Origin: Defluviimonas salinarum
GTDB lineage: Bacteria; Pseudomonadota; Alphaproteobacteria; Rhodobacterales; Rhodobacteraceae
DNA: 64,000 nt
Direction of reading: 5' to 3'
Assembly: GCF_026013545.1 (NCBI RefSeq)
Contig: NZ_JAPDOG010000003.1
Coordinates: 62,001-126,000, forward strand
Shown: positions 28,590 to 38,888 of the stretch, in pieces
Position numbering within the stretch: the stretch's first letter is position 1
Layout: every line of letters starts with the position of its first letter
Notes under the pieces: model-generated
What the model saw: the letters and a program-made list of their open reading frames with translations, nothing else
Database searches by the model: none
Told to the model about the DNA's origin: nothing
Position numbers and translations under genes: made by a program

Positions 28590-29675
28590 TCAAGCGCCCC
28601 AGGCCTTCAGCACCTCTTCCGGGTCGAGCGGCCGCACCTGCGACCCCTCGGCGATCCGCCCCGGCGTGCGGCCGAGCCGCGGCGCCGGCGCGGGCTGGGT
28701 CACACCCTCGTGGCACACATAGGTGCCTCGCGCGGCGTTGTGGGGATGGCCCGGCGCCTCGGCGAGCGTGAGGACCGGCGCGAGACAAGCATCCGATCCT
28801 TCCATGCGCGCCGCCCATTCGTCGCGGCTTTTCCCGGCAATCCGGGCGGCAATGATCGCGCGCAGTTCCGGCCAGCGCGACCGGTCCCCCTGCGCCGGCA
28901 GATCGGCAAGGTCGAGCCCGAGGTGCTCCACGAGTTCGGCCCAGAATTTCGGCTCGATCGCGCCCACCGCGACGAAGCCACCACAGCTGCATTGGTAGAC
29001 CCGGTAGAACGGCGCCGCTCCGTCGAGCACGTTGGCCTCGCGCGCGGCCTGCCACTGCCCGCCCGACGCCATCCCCTGTATCATCGACATCAGATGCGCG
29101 GTGCCGTCGCTGATCGCGGCATCCACGACCTGCCCCTTCCCGCTCCGGGCCGCTTCCAGGAAGGCGCAGACCATGCCGAAGGCGAGATACATGCCCCCGC
29201 CGCCGAAATCGCCCAGGAGATTCAAGGGCGGCACCGGCCGCTCGGCCGGCCCGATCGCGTGAAGTGCCCCCGACAGGGCGATGTAATTGATATCGTGGCC
29301 GGCGGCCTCGGCAAGCGGCCCCGCCTGCCCCCAGCCGGTCATGCGCCCGTAAACCAGCCGCGGATTGTCAGCGAAGTCATCGGGTCCGAGCCCCAACCGC
29401 TCCATCACGCCGGGTCGCAGCCCTTCGATCAGCCCGTCGGCCCGCCTGATGAGCCGCCGCGCCGTGTCGCGCCCCTCGACCGACTTCAGATCGAGCGTCA
29501 CGAAGCCCCGGCCGCGGTTGAGGATGTCGTAGTCGAGCCCAAGGAGCGACCGGTTCCCCGGCCGCTCGATCCGCACCACCTCGGCCCCCATGTCCGCCAG
29601 CAGCAGCGCCGCGAAGGGCGTGGGCCCGAGCCCGGCAATCTCGACGATCCTGAGCCCGTCGAGCGGCCCGGTCAT
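28590..29675 (-). CDS. Alpha-methylacyl-CoA racemase-like CoA-transferase family protein
   Basis: A 361-residue family III protein of the AMACR subgroup, which inverts the alpha-methyl centre of acyl-CoA esters. The diagnostic [23 protein letters not shown] (catalytic His region) and [13 protein letters not shown] (catalytic Asp region) are present, as is ENRGKG-like [12 protein letters not shown]. The ATG at 29675 overlaps the stop of the upstream ABC-F gene (ATGA), so both are in one transcript. A true racemase role fits better than CoA transfer, but the substrate is not known. Confidence 0.9.
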   Translation of the reverse strand: MTGPLDGLRIVEIAGLGPTPFAALLLADMGAEVVRIERPGNRSLLGLDYDILNRGRGFVTLDLKSVEGRDTARRLIRRADGLIEGLRPGVMERLGLGPDDFADNPRLVYGRMTGWGQAGPLAEAAGHDINYIALSGALHAIGPAERPVPPLNLLGDFGGGGMYLAFGMVCAFLEAARSGKGQVVDAAISDGTAHLMSMIQGMASGGQWQAAREANVLDGAAPFYRVYQCSCGGFVAVGAIEPKFWAELVEHLGLDLADLPAQGDRSRWPELRAIIAARIAGKSRDEWAARMEGSDACLAPVLTLAEAPGHPHNAARGTYVCHEGVTQPAPAPRLGRTPGRIAEGSQVRPLDPEEVLKAWGA

Positions 29676-31483
29676 GCCGAGGCCTTCTCTTCGAGCATCA
29701 GCCACTCCTCCTCGGCGGCGGCAAGCGAGGCCTGACGCTCGGCCAGCCCCTCGGATGCGCGGCGGAACTTGTCCGGATGCTGGGAGAAGAGATTGGGATC
29801 GGAGAGGAAGTCGGAGAGCTTGCCGATCTCGGCTTCAAGCTTTTCGATGATACCGGGCAGCGCGTCGAGCCGGTGCTTCTCGGTGAAGGTCAGCCCCGGC
29901 GCGGTCCTTTTTGCCTTCGGCTCCGGCATGGCCGCGGGCTTCGACGCCGGCCTCACAGCCTTGGCGGGTTCATCCGACCCGCGCTGCGCCTGATAATCGG
30001 TCCAGCCGCCGGCATAGGTCACGGCACGCCCGTCACCCTCCATCGCGATTGTCGTCGTTGCCACCCGGTCGATGAAATCGCGGTCGTGGCTGACCAGCAG
30101 CACGGTGCCGTCGTAGTCGCCGAGAAGATCCTGCAGAAGGTCCAGGGTCTCGACGTCGAGGTCGTTCGTCGGCTCGTCGAGGATCAGGAGGTTCGACGAC
30201 TTCGCCATGATCCGCGCCAAGAGAAGCCGCGCCCGCTCCCCGCCCGAGAGCGATCCGATCGGTGCCCGCGCCTGCGCCTCGTCGAAGAGGAAGTCCTTGA
30301 GATAGGCCACGACATGCTTCGGCGTGCCGCGCACCATGACCTGGTCCGAGCGCCCCGAAACCGCCATGTCGGGATCGTTCACGAGCCCGTCCCAGAGAGT
30401 CACCGAGAAATCGAGCGCAGCCCGCGCCTGGTCGAAGACCGCGATCTCGAGATTGGTGCCGAGCCGCACGGCCCCTTCATCGGGTGCGACCTCGCTCGTC
30501 AGCATCTTGAGAAGCGTGGTCTTGCCGACCCCGTTCGGTCCGACAAAAGCCACCCGGTCGCCGCGCAGCACCTTCAGGTCGAAGGGCCTGAGGATCCGCT
30601 TATCCCCGAACGCCTTGGCGATCCCCTTGGCCTCGATCACCAGCTTGCCAGAGACCTGCCCGGACTCGAGCGCCATGTCCGCCGTTCCCTGGCGCCGGAT
30701 CATCGCCGCGCGTTCGGCGCGCATCGCCTGCAAGGCGCGGAGCCGGCCCTGGTTGCGCTTGCGCCGAGCCGAAATCCCCTCGACCGCCCATCGCCCTTCG
30801 GACTTGATTCTGCGTTCGAGCTTGTGGCGGGCAAGATCCTCCTCGGCCCAGACCGTCTCGCGCCAGTCCTCGAAGGCCTCGAAGCCGCGCTCGTTGCGCC
30901 GGACCCTGCCGCGGTCGATCCAGAGCGTCGCCCGCGTCAGCGCCCGCAGGAACGCCCGATCGTGGCTGATGAGGACGAAGGCCGCGCGGGTCTCCTTCAG
31001 CTCCGCCTCGAGCCAACGGATCGCCTCGATGTCGAGATGGTTCGTCGGCTCGTCGAGCAGCATCAGCTCCGGCGCCTCGGCCAGAAGTTTCGCGAGCGCC
31101 GCGCGCCGCCGCTCGCCGCCGGAGGCTGCCGCGACCGGCGTCGCGGGGTCGAACTTCAGCCCCTCGGCCACGACCGCGACGCGGTAGGCTTCGCCCTCGG
31201 GCAGGCCCGAGGCGGCGAAATCGCCGAGCGTGGCAAAGGCCGACAGGTCCGGCTCCTGCTCCATGTAGCCCACGGTCACGCCGGGCGGCACGACCCGGGT
31301 CCCGGCATCGGCCTCGACGAGCCCCGCCATGACCTTCATCAGCGTCGACTTGCCCGATCCGTTGCGGCCCACAAGAGCCACCCGGTCGCCCGGCTGGACG
31401 ACGAGATCGAGCCCGTCGAAAACGGGATTGCCGCCGAAGGTCAGCGTGATGGAGGAAAGCTGGAGAAGCGGTGCGCGTGCCAT
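29672..31483 (-). CDS. uup: ABC-F ATPase, Uup-type
   Basis: A 603-residue soluble protein with two ABC ATPase cassettes. Walker A motifs are GRNGSGKST and GPNGVGKTT, signatures are [13 protein letters not shown] and [13 protein letters not shown], and Walker B is [12 protein letters not shown] and [14 protein letters not shown]-terminal coiled coil (last about 80 residues) is the Uup mark. ABC-F proteins act on ribosomes or on DNA structures rather than in transport. The start at 31483 removes a 15-residue extension. It overlaps the racemase gene by 4 bp. Confidence 0.95.
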   Translation of the reverse strand: MARAPLLQLSSITLTFGGNPVFDGLDLVVQPGDRVALVGRNGSGKSTLMKVMAGLVEADAGTRVVPPGVTVGYMEQEPDLSAFATLGDFAASGLPEGEAYRVAVVAEGLKFDPATPVAAASGGERRRAALAKLLAEAPELMLLDEPTNHLDIEAIRWLEAELKETRAAFVLISHDRAFLRALTRATLWIDRGRVRRNERGFEAFEDWRETVWAEEDLARHKLERRIKSEGRWAVEGISARRKRNQGRLRALQAMRAERAAMIRRQGTADMALESGQVSGKLVIEAKGIAKAFGDKRILRPFDLKVLRGDRVAFVGPNGVGKTTLLKMLTSEVAPDEGAVRLGTNLEIAVFDQARAALDFSVTLWDGLVNDPDMAVSGRSDQVMVRGTPKHVVAYLKDFLFDEAQARAPIGSLSGGERARLLLARIMAKSSNLLILDEPTNDLDVETLDLLQDLLGDYDGTVLLVSHDRDFIDRVATTTIAMEGDGRAVTYAGGWTDYQAQRGSDEPAKAVRPASKPAAMPEPKAKRTAPGLTFTEKHRLDALPGIIEKLEAEIGKLSDFLSDPNLFSQHPDKFRRASEGLAERQASLAAAEEEWLMLEEKASA

Positions 31484-31575
31484 GGACGCTGAGCTACCCG
31501 GCCTGAGGAGTGCCGTCAACGGCCTCACTTTCTGTCCGAAAATACTCCGGGGGAGTCGCCGTGTCCCGCGGCGAC

Positions 31576-31590
31576 GGGGGCAGCGCCCCC
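31576..31590 (-). repeat. GC hairpin at the ispG stop codon
   Basis: A perfect GGGGGC / GCCCCC stem with an AGC loop touches the ispG stop codon. The preceding CGAC and the GGGGGCAG core match the hairpin at 15544-15564. It may end ispG transcription; no T-run follows. Confidence 0.5.
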
Positions 31591-32711
31591 TACTCCGCCG
31601 CCGCCTTCGCCGCCTCGATCTCGGCCGCGCGGGCTTCCACGAGGTCGACGATATGATCGATCATCTTGTCGTTCGACAGCTTGTGGTCCTGTTTGCCCGC
31701 CAGATAGATCATGCCCGATCCCGCCCCGCCGCCGGTGAAGCCGATATCGGTCATCAGCGCCTCGCCCGGCCCGTTCACCACGCAGCCGATGATCGAGAGC
31801 GACATCGGCGTCTTGATGTGCTCGAGCCGTTTCTCCAGCGCCTCGACGGTCTTGATCACGTCGAAGCCCTGCCGCGCGCAGGACGGGCAGGAGATGATCT
31901 GCACCCCGCGCGTCCTGAGACCGAGGGATTTCAGGATCTCGTAGCCGACCTTCACCTCCTCGACCGGATCGGCCGAAAGGCTGACGCGGATCGTGTCGCC
32001 GATCCCGGCCCAGAGGAGATTGCCGAGCCCGACCGCCGACTTGACCGTGCCGGAAACGAGGCCGCCCGCCTCGGTGATGCCGAGGTGGATCGGCGCATCC
32101 GTCGCCTCGGCCAGTTGCTGGTAGGCGGCGGCGGCGAGAAAGACGTCGGAGGCCTTGCAGGAGATCTTGAACTCGTGAAAGTCGTTGTCCTGCAAGAGCT
32201 TGATATGATCGAGCCCGCTTTCCACCATCGCGTCCGGGCAGGGCTCGCCATACTTGTCGAGAAGGTGCTTTTCGAGGCTGCCGGCGTTCACCCCGATGCG
32301 GATCGAGCAGCCGTGGTCCTTGGCCGCCTTCACCACCTCGCGCACCCGCTCGGCCGAACCGATATTGCCGGGATTGATCCTGAGGCAGGCGGCGCCCGCT
32401 TCGGCCGCCTCGATGGCACGGCGATAATGGAAATGGATGTCGGCCACGATCGGCACCGGGCTTTCGCGGACGATCTCGCGCAGCGCGCGGGTGGAGGCTT
32501 CGTCCGGCGTCGAGACGCGGACGATGTCGGCCCCGGCCGCGGCGGAACGCAGCACCTGGTCAACCGTCGCCCTCACGTCGGAGGTGATCGTGTTGGTCAT
32601 GGTCTGGACCGTGATCGGCGCGTCACCGCCCACCGGGACGTCGCCGACCATGATCCGGCGCGACTTGCGCCGGGCGATGTCGCGCCAGGGTCGGATCGGA
32701 TTGTGGGACAT
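31590..32711 (-). CDS. ispG: 4-hydroxy-3-methylbut-2-en-1-yl diphosphate synthase
   Basis: IspG (GcpE) is the [4Fe-4S] enzyme that turns MEcPP into HMBPP in the MEP isoprenoid pathway. The 373-residue protein has [17 protein letters not shown], the TIM-barrel block, the cluster cysteines in SCPSCARQG and [11 protein letters not shown], and the final conserved Glu. Length is that of the short bacterial type. The start at 32711 gives the normal [12 protein letters not shown] beginning. It follows the RodZ-like gene on the same strand, a common alphaproteobacterial neighbourhood. Confidence 0.97.
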   Translation of the reverse strand: MSHNPIRPWRDIARRKSRRIMVGDVPVGGDAPITVQTMTNTITSDVRATVDQVLRSAAAGADIVRVSTPDEASTRALREIVRESPVPIVADIHFHYRRAIEAAEAGAACLRINPGNIGSAERVREVVKAAKDHGCSIRIGVNAGSLEKHLLDKYGEPCPDAMVESGLDHIKLLQDNDFHEFKISCKASDVFLAAAAYQQLAEATDAPIHLGITEAGGLVSGTVKSAVGLGNLLWAGIGDTIRVSLSADPVEEVKVGYEILKSLGLRTRGVQIISCPSCARQGFDVIKTVEALEKRLEHIKTPMSLSIIGCVVNGPGEALMTDIGFTGGGAGSGMIYLAGKQDHKLSNDKMIDHIVDLVEARAAEIEAAKAAAE

Positions 32712-32783
32712 GTCAGCCTCGGCTCTGACTCGCGGGGATCGCGCTCTAGATAGACCGCCCGGCGCCACTCGGCAATGACAGCG

Positions 32784-34067
32784 TCACTCAGTGGCGGGTT
32801 CGGCGGCGACCGCCGCACCGGCATCGGCGACGGCGACGAACTGCGCGAGATCGGCGTCCTGCGAGAGATCGGCCACCGCGAACTTCGCCGTGAGAGCTTC
32901 CGGCGAGAGCTCGACGTTTTTGGTGACGACGCCCTGGCGACCGGCGGGGCCATAGGTCTGGCCATTGACCGCGAAATAAAGCGCCCCGGACTCGCCGACG
33001 CGAAGGATCGGGGCCTCTTCGAGCTTCGGCAGCGCGAACCGCTCGCCGGAATCGAGGATCTTCTCGAAGATCACGCTGCCATCGGCAGCCTGGACCCGTA
33101 CCCAGGCCGGGCGGACCGCCAGCAGTTCGACCGCCGGCGCATCGGCCGCGACGACCTGAACAGGCGTTTCGCCGAGCGCAGCCGTCACCGCGCCGTCGAT
33201 TGCGGAGGCGGTCGATGCGACAGGAGCCCAGGCGTTCGCAGGCGTGGCAGCCGCAACAGCCATCTCGGGCGCAGGCGCCATGTCCGCAAGCGCGCCCACG
33301 GTGCGCGGATCAATCGAGGCGATCGGCCCATCGCGCGCCACGAGCACAGGCACATCGAGCGCCTCGGGCCGGTAGAGCCGGTCGAAAGCCTCTGGCGCCG
33401 GCGGAAGCGCCTCCTGCCCCGGAAGTGCTGCAAGCGCCAGTTCGCCATCCTCGGCCTGATCGGCTGCGTGGCCGCCGACTCCCGCCAGCGGATCAAGCTC
33501 GGCCGTCACGCCAGGCGCCTGGTCGACCGGCGAAAGCTGCACCTTCTGCACTTCCTGCAGAACCGTCCAGCCGCCATAGCCGATGCCGCCGATCAGCATA
33601 AGAAGCACCATGATCGAGCCGATCGCGCGGGGCTCCACCCCGGACAGGGCGGGTCCGCCGCGCGGCACGAAGAGCGCGTTGGGGTTGGCGAGCGGCTCGC
33701 TGTATTCGATCTTCTTGCGCGTGGGCTTCGGCCCCGAGGCCGCGAGCGACATGCCGTGGGCGACGGTGAAATTCGCCTCCTGGCAGAACCGCTTGAACGC
33801 CCATTCGGGATCCATGCCGAGATAGCGCGCATAGGAACGCACATAGCCCGCGACGAAACCGGGCGTCTCGAAGGCCGAGACATCGGCGTTCTCGATCGCG
33901 GCGATGTAGCTCGCCTTGATTTTCAGCTCGCGCTGTACGTCGAGAAGAGACTTCGCGAGCGTCGCGCGCTCGCCGCGCATCACGTCGCCGAGCCGCAGTT
34001 CGAAATCGTCAAACCCCTTGGGTTTGTCCAAGTCCTGCGTGGAAGGAGGTGTCCTCCGCCCGATCAT
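32784..34067 (-). CDS. RodZ-like protein: HTH, membrane segment and DUF4115
   Basis: A 427-residue single-pass protein. The N-terminal HTH_25 domain (about residues 20-90; LGDVMRGERATLAKSLLDVQ, then ASYIAAIENADVSAF) is followed by a membrane segment (about 150-172) and a periplasmic DUF4115 domain at the C terminus (about 325-410, LAVRPAWVRVQAADGSVIFE). This is the RodZ layout; RodZ links MreB to the elongasome. The middle is Ala/Pro-rich linker. The start at 34067 drops a 29-residue extension. Located between ispG and hemA on the same strand. Confidence 0.9.
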   Translation of the reverse strand: MIGRRTPPSTQDLDKPKGFDDFELRLGDVMRGERATLAKSLLDVQRELKIKASYIAAIENADVSAFETPGFVAGYVRSYARYLGMDPEWAFKRFCQEANFTVAHGMSLAASGPKPTRKKIEYSEPLANPNALFVPRGGPALSGVEPRAIGSIMVLLMLIGGIGYGGWTVLQEVQKVQLSPVDQAPGVTAELDPLAGVGGHAADQAEDGELALAALPGQEALPPAPEAFDRLYRPEALDVPVLVARDGPIASIDPRTVGALADMAPAPEMAVAAATPANAWAPVASTASAIDGAVTAALGETPVQVVAADAPAVELLAVRPAWVRVQAADGSVIFEKILDSGERFALPKLEEAPILRVGESGALYFAVNGQTYGPAGRQGVVTKNVELSPEALTAKFAVADLSQDADLAQFVAVADAGAAVAAEPATE

Positions 34068-34178
34068 GCCTGCTGCCCCGTCTCTTGTATCCGCGCGACT
34101 GCCGATTCGTCGGCTCGTGCGCCGTCCTATTGAAGATTCCATAGCACAGGGCAAGGTAGATTGCGACTGTGGATGCCC

Positions 34179-35402
34179 TCAGGCCGTCAGTTCGGCGCGA
34201 TTCAAGGCGCAGTGTGACCACAGTTTATCCATCGCGCGGACCAGCCGGTCGATGTCGTCCATCGAATGCACCGGCGAGGGCGTGAAGCGCAGCCGCTCGG
34301 TGCCGCGCGGCACCGTGGGGAAGTTGATCGGCTGGACATAGATACCGTAGTCCTGCAGCAGCATGTCCGAGATCTTCTTGCAGTGCACCGGATGGCCGAC
34401 ATGGACCGGCACGATATGGGTGCCGTGGTCGATGATCGGCAGGCCCAGCGCCTTCAGCCGGGTCTTCAGCACCCGCGCGTGTTCCTGCTGCTTGTCGCGC
34501 AGCGACTGGTCGGTCTTGAGGTGCCGCACGCTTGCCGCCGCCCCCGCCGCCACCGCCGGCGGGATCGAGGTCGTGAAGATGAAGCCCGGCGCATAGGAGC
34601 GGATCGCGTCGACCATCTTCGCGGTCGCGGCGATATAACCGCCCATCACGCCATAGGCCTTGGCGAGCGTCGCATTGATGATATCGATCCGGCCCATCAG
34701 TCCGAGCTTCTCGGCCACACCGCCGCCGCGCGGGCCGTACATGCCGACTGCATGGACCTCGTCGAGATAGGTCAGCGCGCCGAATTCCCGGGCGAGGTCG
34801 CAGATCGCCTCCATCGGGCAAATGTCGCCATCCATCGAATAGACCGATTCGAAGGCGATGAGCTTCGGCGCGGCCGGGTCATCGGCCTCGAGCAGTTCGC
34901 GCAGATGCGCCAGGTCGTTGTGGCGGAACACACGCTTGGCGCCGCCGTTGCGGCGGATGCCCTCGATCATCGAGGCGTGGTTCAGCTCGTCGGAATAGGT
35001 GATCAGGCCCGGAAAGAGCTTCGGCAGCGTCGAAAGCGTCGCATCGTTGGCGATGTAAGCCGAGGTGAAGACGAGCGCCGCTTCCTTGCGGTGCAGGTCC
35101 GCAAGCTCGGCCTCGAGCGCCTTGTGATAGATCGTGGTGCCGGAGATGTTGCGCGTCCCGCCCGAGCCGGCGCCGGTCGATTCGAGCGCCTCGTGCATCG
35201 CGCCAAGCACCGCCGGATGCTGGCCCATGCCGAGGTAGTCGTTGCCGCACCAGACGGTGATGTCCTTTTCCGTCCCGTCGGGACGGCGCCACACGGCTTT
35301 GGGATACTGGCCTTTCTGCCGCTCGATATCGATGAAGGTCCGGTAGCGGCCTTCCTCATGCAGCCGCGAAAGGGCTGCGTCGAGTTGAGCTTCGTAGTCC
35401 AT
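34179..35402 (-). CDS. hemA: 5-aminolevulinate synthase
   Basis: ALAS joins glycine and succinyl-CoA to make 5-aminolevulinate, the first tetrapyrrole precursor (C4 pathway). The 407-residue protein is very close to the Rhodobacter enzyme from the start ([20 protein letters not shown]) onward. The PLP lysine is in [10 protein letters not shown], and [15 protein letters not shown] and the C-terminal [16 protein letters not shown] are intact. The ATG at 35402 gives the known N terminus. An FNR-type site lies 63 bp upstream, so oxygen control is likely. Confidence 0.98.
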   Translation of the reverse strand: MDYEAQLDAALSRLHEEGRYRTFIDIERQKGQYPKAVWRRPDGTEKDITVWCGNDYLGMGQHPAVLGAMHEALESTGAGSGGTRNISGTTIYHKALEAELADLHRKEAALVFTSAYIANDATLSTLPKLFPGLITYSDELNHASMIEGIRRNGGAKRVFRHNDLAHLRELLEADDPAAPKLIAFESVYSMDGDICPMEAICDLAREFGALTYLDEVHAVGMYGPRGGGVAEKLGLMGRIDIINATLAKAYGVMGGYIAATAKMVDAIRSYAPGFIFTTSIPPAVAAGAAASVRHLKTDQSLRDKQQEHARVLKTRLKALGLPIIDHGTHIVPVHVGHPVHCKKISDMLLQDYGIYVQPINFPTVPRGTERLRFTPSPVHSMDDIDRLVRAMDKLWSHCALNRAELTA

Positions 35403-35464
35403 ATCCATCTCCCGGCTCTTCATCGGTCATACAGAAGACCTAAGCCCCCTGTCCGCGCCGGTCC

Positions 35465-35478
35465 TTGATAAAGGTCAA
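35465..35478 (-). promoter_or_regulatory. FNR/FnrL-type site upstream of hemA
   Basis: The sequence TTGAT-AAAG-GTCAA matches the FNR consensus TTGAT-N4-ATCAA at all but one position. It is 63 bp upstream of the hemA start. FnrL control of hemA is established in Rhodobacter, so position and match both support a real site. Confidence 0.75.
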
Positions 35479-35562
35479 TACCAGCGATGGCGAGGGTACA
35501 ATTTGCCGCCCCCCGCCCTCTCTTACGCCATTTGCGACCACCGACGCCGAACTGGACAGGCG

Positions 35563-35584
35563 GCGTATCGCTGATACGCTTTTT
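35563..35584 (+). promoter_or_regulatory. Palindrome upstream of the first M20 gene
   Basis: A perfect GCGTATC / GATACGC stem with a 3-base loop, followed by a T-run, lies 26 bp before the first M20 start. No gene upstream reads into it on this strand, so an operator or leader hairpin is more likely than a terminator. The leader of the second M20 gene keeps CTGGACAG and CTGATACG but not the palindrome. Confidence 0.4.
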
Positions 35585-35609
35585 ATCGAACCAGAGAGGA
35601 GATCCCGCG

Positions 35610-36983
35610 ATGAGCCTTGAGGCTGTTCTGGACAAGATCGACGCCAACCTGCCCGAAGCGACAGAGCGACTGTTCGATCTCTTGCGCATCAAGTCGATCT
35701 CGACCGATCCGGCCTACGCCGCCGATTGCGCGAAGGCCGCGGATTGGCTCGCGGCAGAACTGAGCGCGCTTGGCTTCGACGCCGCTGCGCGCGCCACGCC
35801 CGGACATCCGATGGTCGTCGGTCACGCGGGCGGTAGCGGCCGGCACCTTCTCTTTTATGGCCATTACGACGTGCAGCCGGTCGATCCCCTCGACCTCTGG
35901 CACCGCGACCCGTTTGATCCGGCGATCGAGGACACGCCCAAAGGCAAGGTGATCCGCGGCCGCGGAGCGTCGGACGACAAGGGTCAATTGATGACCTTCA
36001 TCGAGGCCTGCCGGGCCTGGAAGGCGGTGCACGGCACCCTGCCCGGTCGCCTCACGGTCCTTCTTGAGGGAGAAGAGGAATCCGGTTCGCCGTCGCTGGC
36101 CCCTTTCCTGAAAGACCATGCCGACGAGTTGGCCGCAGACCTCGTTCTTGTCTGCGATACCGGCCTTTTTGACGACCGCTCCCCGGCAATCGAGATGATG
36201 CTGCGCGGCATCCTGGCGCTGGAAATCGTGATCCGGGGCGCCGACCGGGATCTGCATTCGGGGCTTTACGGCGGCCCGGCGATCAATCCGATCCGGGTCC
36301 TGACGCGGATACTCAGCGACCTGCATGACGACGACGGCCGGATCACGCTGCCCGGCTTCTACGACGATGTCGATGAATTGCCCGACGACGTCCGCGCGCA
36401 GTGGCAGCGGCTGAACTTCAACCATGAACGGTTCCTCGAAGCGGTCGGTCTTTCGGTTCCCGCCGGCGAACAGGATCGCACGCCGCTGGAGATGGTCTGG
36501 TCGCGCCCGACGCTTGACGTGAACGGCATCGCGGGCGGTTATGCCGGCGCCGGCTTCAAGACGGTGCTGCCGGCGGAGGCCCGCGCGAAGCTGTCGTTCC
36601 GCCTGGTCTCGCGCCAGGATTCGAGGAAGATCGAGGAGGCTTTCCGCGCCTATGTCGCCTCGCAACTGCCAGCCGACTGCACCGCCGAAATCACGACCGC
36701 CGTCGCCGCCCCGGCCGCAGTCAACGACCTTTCCGATCCCGCCTTCGAACTGGCACGGGCAGCGCTGGCCGAGGAGTGGCAGCTTCCCGCGAGCTATACC
36801 GGCAGCGGCGGCTCGATCCCGGTGGTGAGCCTGTTCAAGTCGATACTTGGCCTCGATTCTCTGATGGTCGGCTTCGGTCGGAACAGCGACCAGATTCACA
36901 GTCCCAATGAGAAGTACGACGTGGAGAGCTTCCACAAGGGAATGCGAAGCTGGGCCCGCATCCTCCACGCGCTGCACGCATAG
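35610..36983 (+). CDS. M20 family dipeptidase, copy 1
   Basis: A 457-residue zinc peptidase of the M20 family (CNDP/PepV-like). Metal ligands and catalytic residues are in GHYDVQPVDP, RGASDDKGQ and EGEEESGSP; the dimerisation-domain His is in LHSGLYGG, and the last ligand is in IHSPNEKYD. The ATG at 35610 has GAGAGGAG upstream. It should cut dipeptides or related amides in the cytoplasm. Copy 2 follows 69 bp later. The first 163 residues of the two are 144/163 identical; the rest differs far more. Confidence 0.93.
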   Translation: MSLEAVLDKIDANLPEATERLFDLLRIKSISTDPAYAADCAKAADWLAAELSALGFDAAARATPGHPMVVGHAGGSGRHLLFYGHYDVQPVDPLDLWHRDPFDPAIEDTPKGKVIRGRGASDDKGQLMTFIEACRAWKAVHGTLPGRLTVLLEGEEESGSPSLAPFLKDHADELAADLVLVCDTGLFDDRSPAIEMMLRGILALEIVIRGADRDLHSGLYGGPAINPIRVLTRILSDLHDDDGRITLPGFYDDVDELPDDVRAQWQRLNFNHERFLEAVGLSVPAGEQDRTPLEMVWSRPTLDVNGIAGGYAGAGFKTVLPAEARAKLSFRLVSRQDSRKIEEAFRAYVASQLPADCTAEITTAVAAPAAVNDLSDPAFELARAALAEEWQLPASYTGSGGSIPVVSLFKSILGLDSLMVGFGRNSDQIHSPNEKYDVESFHKGMRSWARILHALHA

Positions 36984-37052
36984 CGGCGCCAAGGCGTCTG
37001 GACAGCGTCCTTCGCCCTGATACGTTCGTGGCGATTTGAAACAGGAGCCGTC

Positions 37053-38429
37053 ATGTCCCTTGAAGCCGTCCTCGCCCGGATCGACCAGACCCTGCCCGAC
37101 GCACTGGATCGCCTGTTCGACCTCTTGCGCATCAAGTCGATATCCACCGACCCCGCGTTCAAGGGGGATTGCGCCAAGGCGGCCGAATGGCTCGCCGCCG
37201 AGCTGGCCGCGCTTGGCTTCGACGCGGCCGCCCGCGCCACGCCCGGCCATCCGATGGTCGTCGGCCATGCCGGCGACAGCGGCCGGCACCTCCTCTTTTA
37301 CGGTCACTACGACGTGCAGCCGGTCGATCCCCTGAACCTCTGGCACCGCGATCCGTTCGACCCGGCGATCGAGGACACGCCAAACGGCCGCGTGATCCGC
37401 GGTCGCGGATCGTCGGACGACAAGGGTCAGCTCATGACCTTCATCGAGGCCTGCCGCGCCTGGAAGGCGGTCCACGGCACCCTGCCCGGCCGGCTCACGA
37501 TCTTCCTCGAAGGCGAGGAGGAATCGGGCTCGCCCTCGCTCATCCCCTTCATGCAGGCGAACGCGGCCGAGCTGACGGCCGATCTCGCGCTGATCTGCGA
37601 CACCTCGATGGTCTCGCCCGGTATCCCCTCGATCGCCTCGCAGCTGCGCGGCATGCTCAAGGACGAGTTCACGATCCACGGGCCGCGCATCGACCTGCAT
37701 TCGGGCCACTACGGGGGGCCCGGTCTCAACCCCCTGCGCGAGATGGCGCGCATCGTCGCCTCGTTCCACGACCATGAGACCGGGCGTGTCGCGGTCGAGG
37801 GCTTCTACGAGGGCGTCCAGGAAGTGCCGGCGGAACTCCTGACGCAGTGGGAGAACTGCGGCTTCGACGAGAAGGAATACCTGGGCTCGGTCGGCTACAC
37901 CGTGCCGCATGGCGAGAAGGGCTATTCCACGCTGGTCCAGCAATGGGCGCGCCCGACGCTCGAGATCAACGGCATGTGGGGCGGCTACCAGGGCGCGGGC
38001 TCGAAGACCGTGATCCCGGCCGAGGCGCATTGCAAGCTCACTTGCCGGCTCGTCGGCGACATGGACCCCGACAAGCTGCGCGAGCGTGTCCGCGCCCATG
38101 TCGCGGCGCGGCTCTCGCCGGATGCGCGCGTGACCTGGTACAACGACCTCGAGGGCTCCCCGGCCGCGGTGATGAACACCGCCCGGCCGGAATTCGAGGC
38201 CGCGCGCAGGGCGCTCTCGGACGAATGGAACCGCGAGGCGGTCTTCGTCGGCATGGGCGGCTCGATCCCGATCGCGGGCTTCTTCAAGGAGGTGCTCGGC
38301 ATGGATGCGATGCTCGTGGGCTTCGCCAATGACGACGACGCCATCCACTCGCCGAACGAGAAATATGACGTGAAAAGCTTCCACAAGGGCATCCGCTCCT
38401 GGGCAAGGATCCTCGCGGCGCTGGACTGA
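37053..38429 (+). CDS. M20 family dipeptidase, copy 2
   Basis: A 458-residue paralogue of the gene before it, with all metal-site motifs intact (GHYDVQPVDP, RGSSDDKGQ, EGEEESGSP, LHSGHYGGP, IHSPNEKYD). AACAGGAG lies upstream of the ATG. Beyond residue 163 it diverges strongly from copy 1 in the lid domain, which shapes substrate choice, so the two probably prefer different peptides. The shared leader segments show that the duplication included upstream DNA. Confidence 0.93.
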   Translation: MSLEAVLARIDQTLPDALDRLFDLLRIKSISTDPAFKGDCAKAAEWLAAELAALGFDAAARATPGHPMVVGHAGDSGRHLLFYGHYDVQPVDPLNLWHRDPFDPAIEDTPNGRVIRGRGSSDDKGQLMTFIEACRAWKAVHGTLPGRLTIFLEGEEESGSPSLIPFMQANAAELTADLALICDTSMVSPGIPSIASQLRGMLKDEFTIHGPRIDLHSGHYGGPGLNPLREMARIVASFHDHETGRVAVEGFYEGVQEVPAELLTQWENCGFDEKEYLGSVGYTVPHGEKGYSTLVQQWARPTLEINGMWGGYQGAGSKTVIPAEAHCKLTCRLVGDMDPDKLRERVRAHVAARLSPDARVTWYNDLEGSPAAVMNTARPEFEAARRALSDEWNREAVFVGMGGSIPIAGFFKEVLGMDAMLVGFANDDDAIHSPNEKYDVKSFHKGIRSWARILAALD

Positions 38430-38505
38430 CGGAAGGCTTCGCTTGCGCGCCACCGAGGCGGACAGCAGCGAGACCGGCCGATGCCGGGCCTCGGCTTGGC
38501 CCGGG

Positions 38506-38724
38506 TCAGCCGGCGAAGCCCCTGCGCGCCAGCTTGGCGATCAGAATCGCCCAAGGGGCGGCGTGTAGCACGAGATCGAAGATATCGATCGGCCGGACGA
38601 GCGTTCCGGCCGCCAACATCTTCAACTTCTCCCAAAGATGCGGCTCGGGAACGAACGGCGCGAGCCCGAGCGTCAAGGCGGCCAGCACGGCGACCGACAT
38701 CGGGATGCGATCAAGGAGTTCCAC
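38506..38724 (-). CDS. Small membrane protein of Rhodobacteraceae type
   Basis: A 72-residue protein with two hydrophobic stretches (about 8-24 and 46-66) around the segment FVPEPHLWEKLKMLAAG. Proteins of this kind are often labelled RND transporter, without evidence. The function is unknown. The frame starts at 38724 with ATG and uses codons normal for the region. It stands alone between the M20 genes and the tRNA-Asp pair. Confidence 0.7.
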   Translation of the reverse strand: MELLDRIPMSVAVLAALTLGLAPFVPEPHLWEKLKMLAAGTLVRPIDIFDLVLHAAPWAILIAKLARRGFAG

Positions 38725-38780
38725 GTTGGCCCCGGCGTGAAGTGTTGAATTGACCTGGCAATGGCCCGCAGGGGGCGAAA

Positions 38781-38857
38781 TGGCGCGGTTGACGGGGCTC
38801 GAACCCGCGACCCCCGGCGTGACAGGCCGGTACTCTAACCGACTGAGCTACAACCGC
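38781..38857 (-). tRNA. tRNA-Asp (anticodon GTC), copy 1
   Basis: The minus strand folds into a full cloverleaf with acceptor GCGGTTG / CAACCGC, discriminator G and encoded CCA. The anticodon loop is CTGTCAC (anticodon GTC). It is identical in sequence to the copy 31 bp away. Confidence 0.97.
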
Positions 38858-38888
38858 GCATTGGGGCGCTCTCGGGCGATCCGGGTGG

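Noticed and set aside
35563-35584. Terminator reading of the palindrome before the first M20 gene
   Set aside because: No transcript on the plus strand leads into it, so it is kept only as a possible operator or leader hairpin.
35583-38453. Minus-strand frame of 956 codons across both M20 genes
   Set aside because: It repeats itself only because the M20 genes are duplicates; it is antisense shadow.
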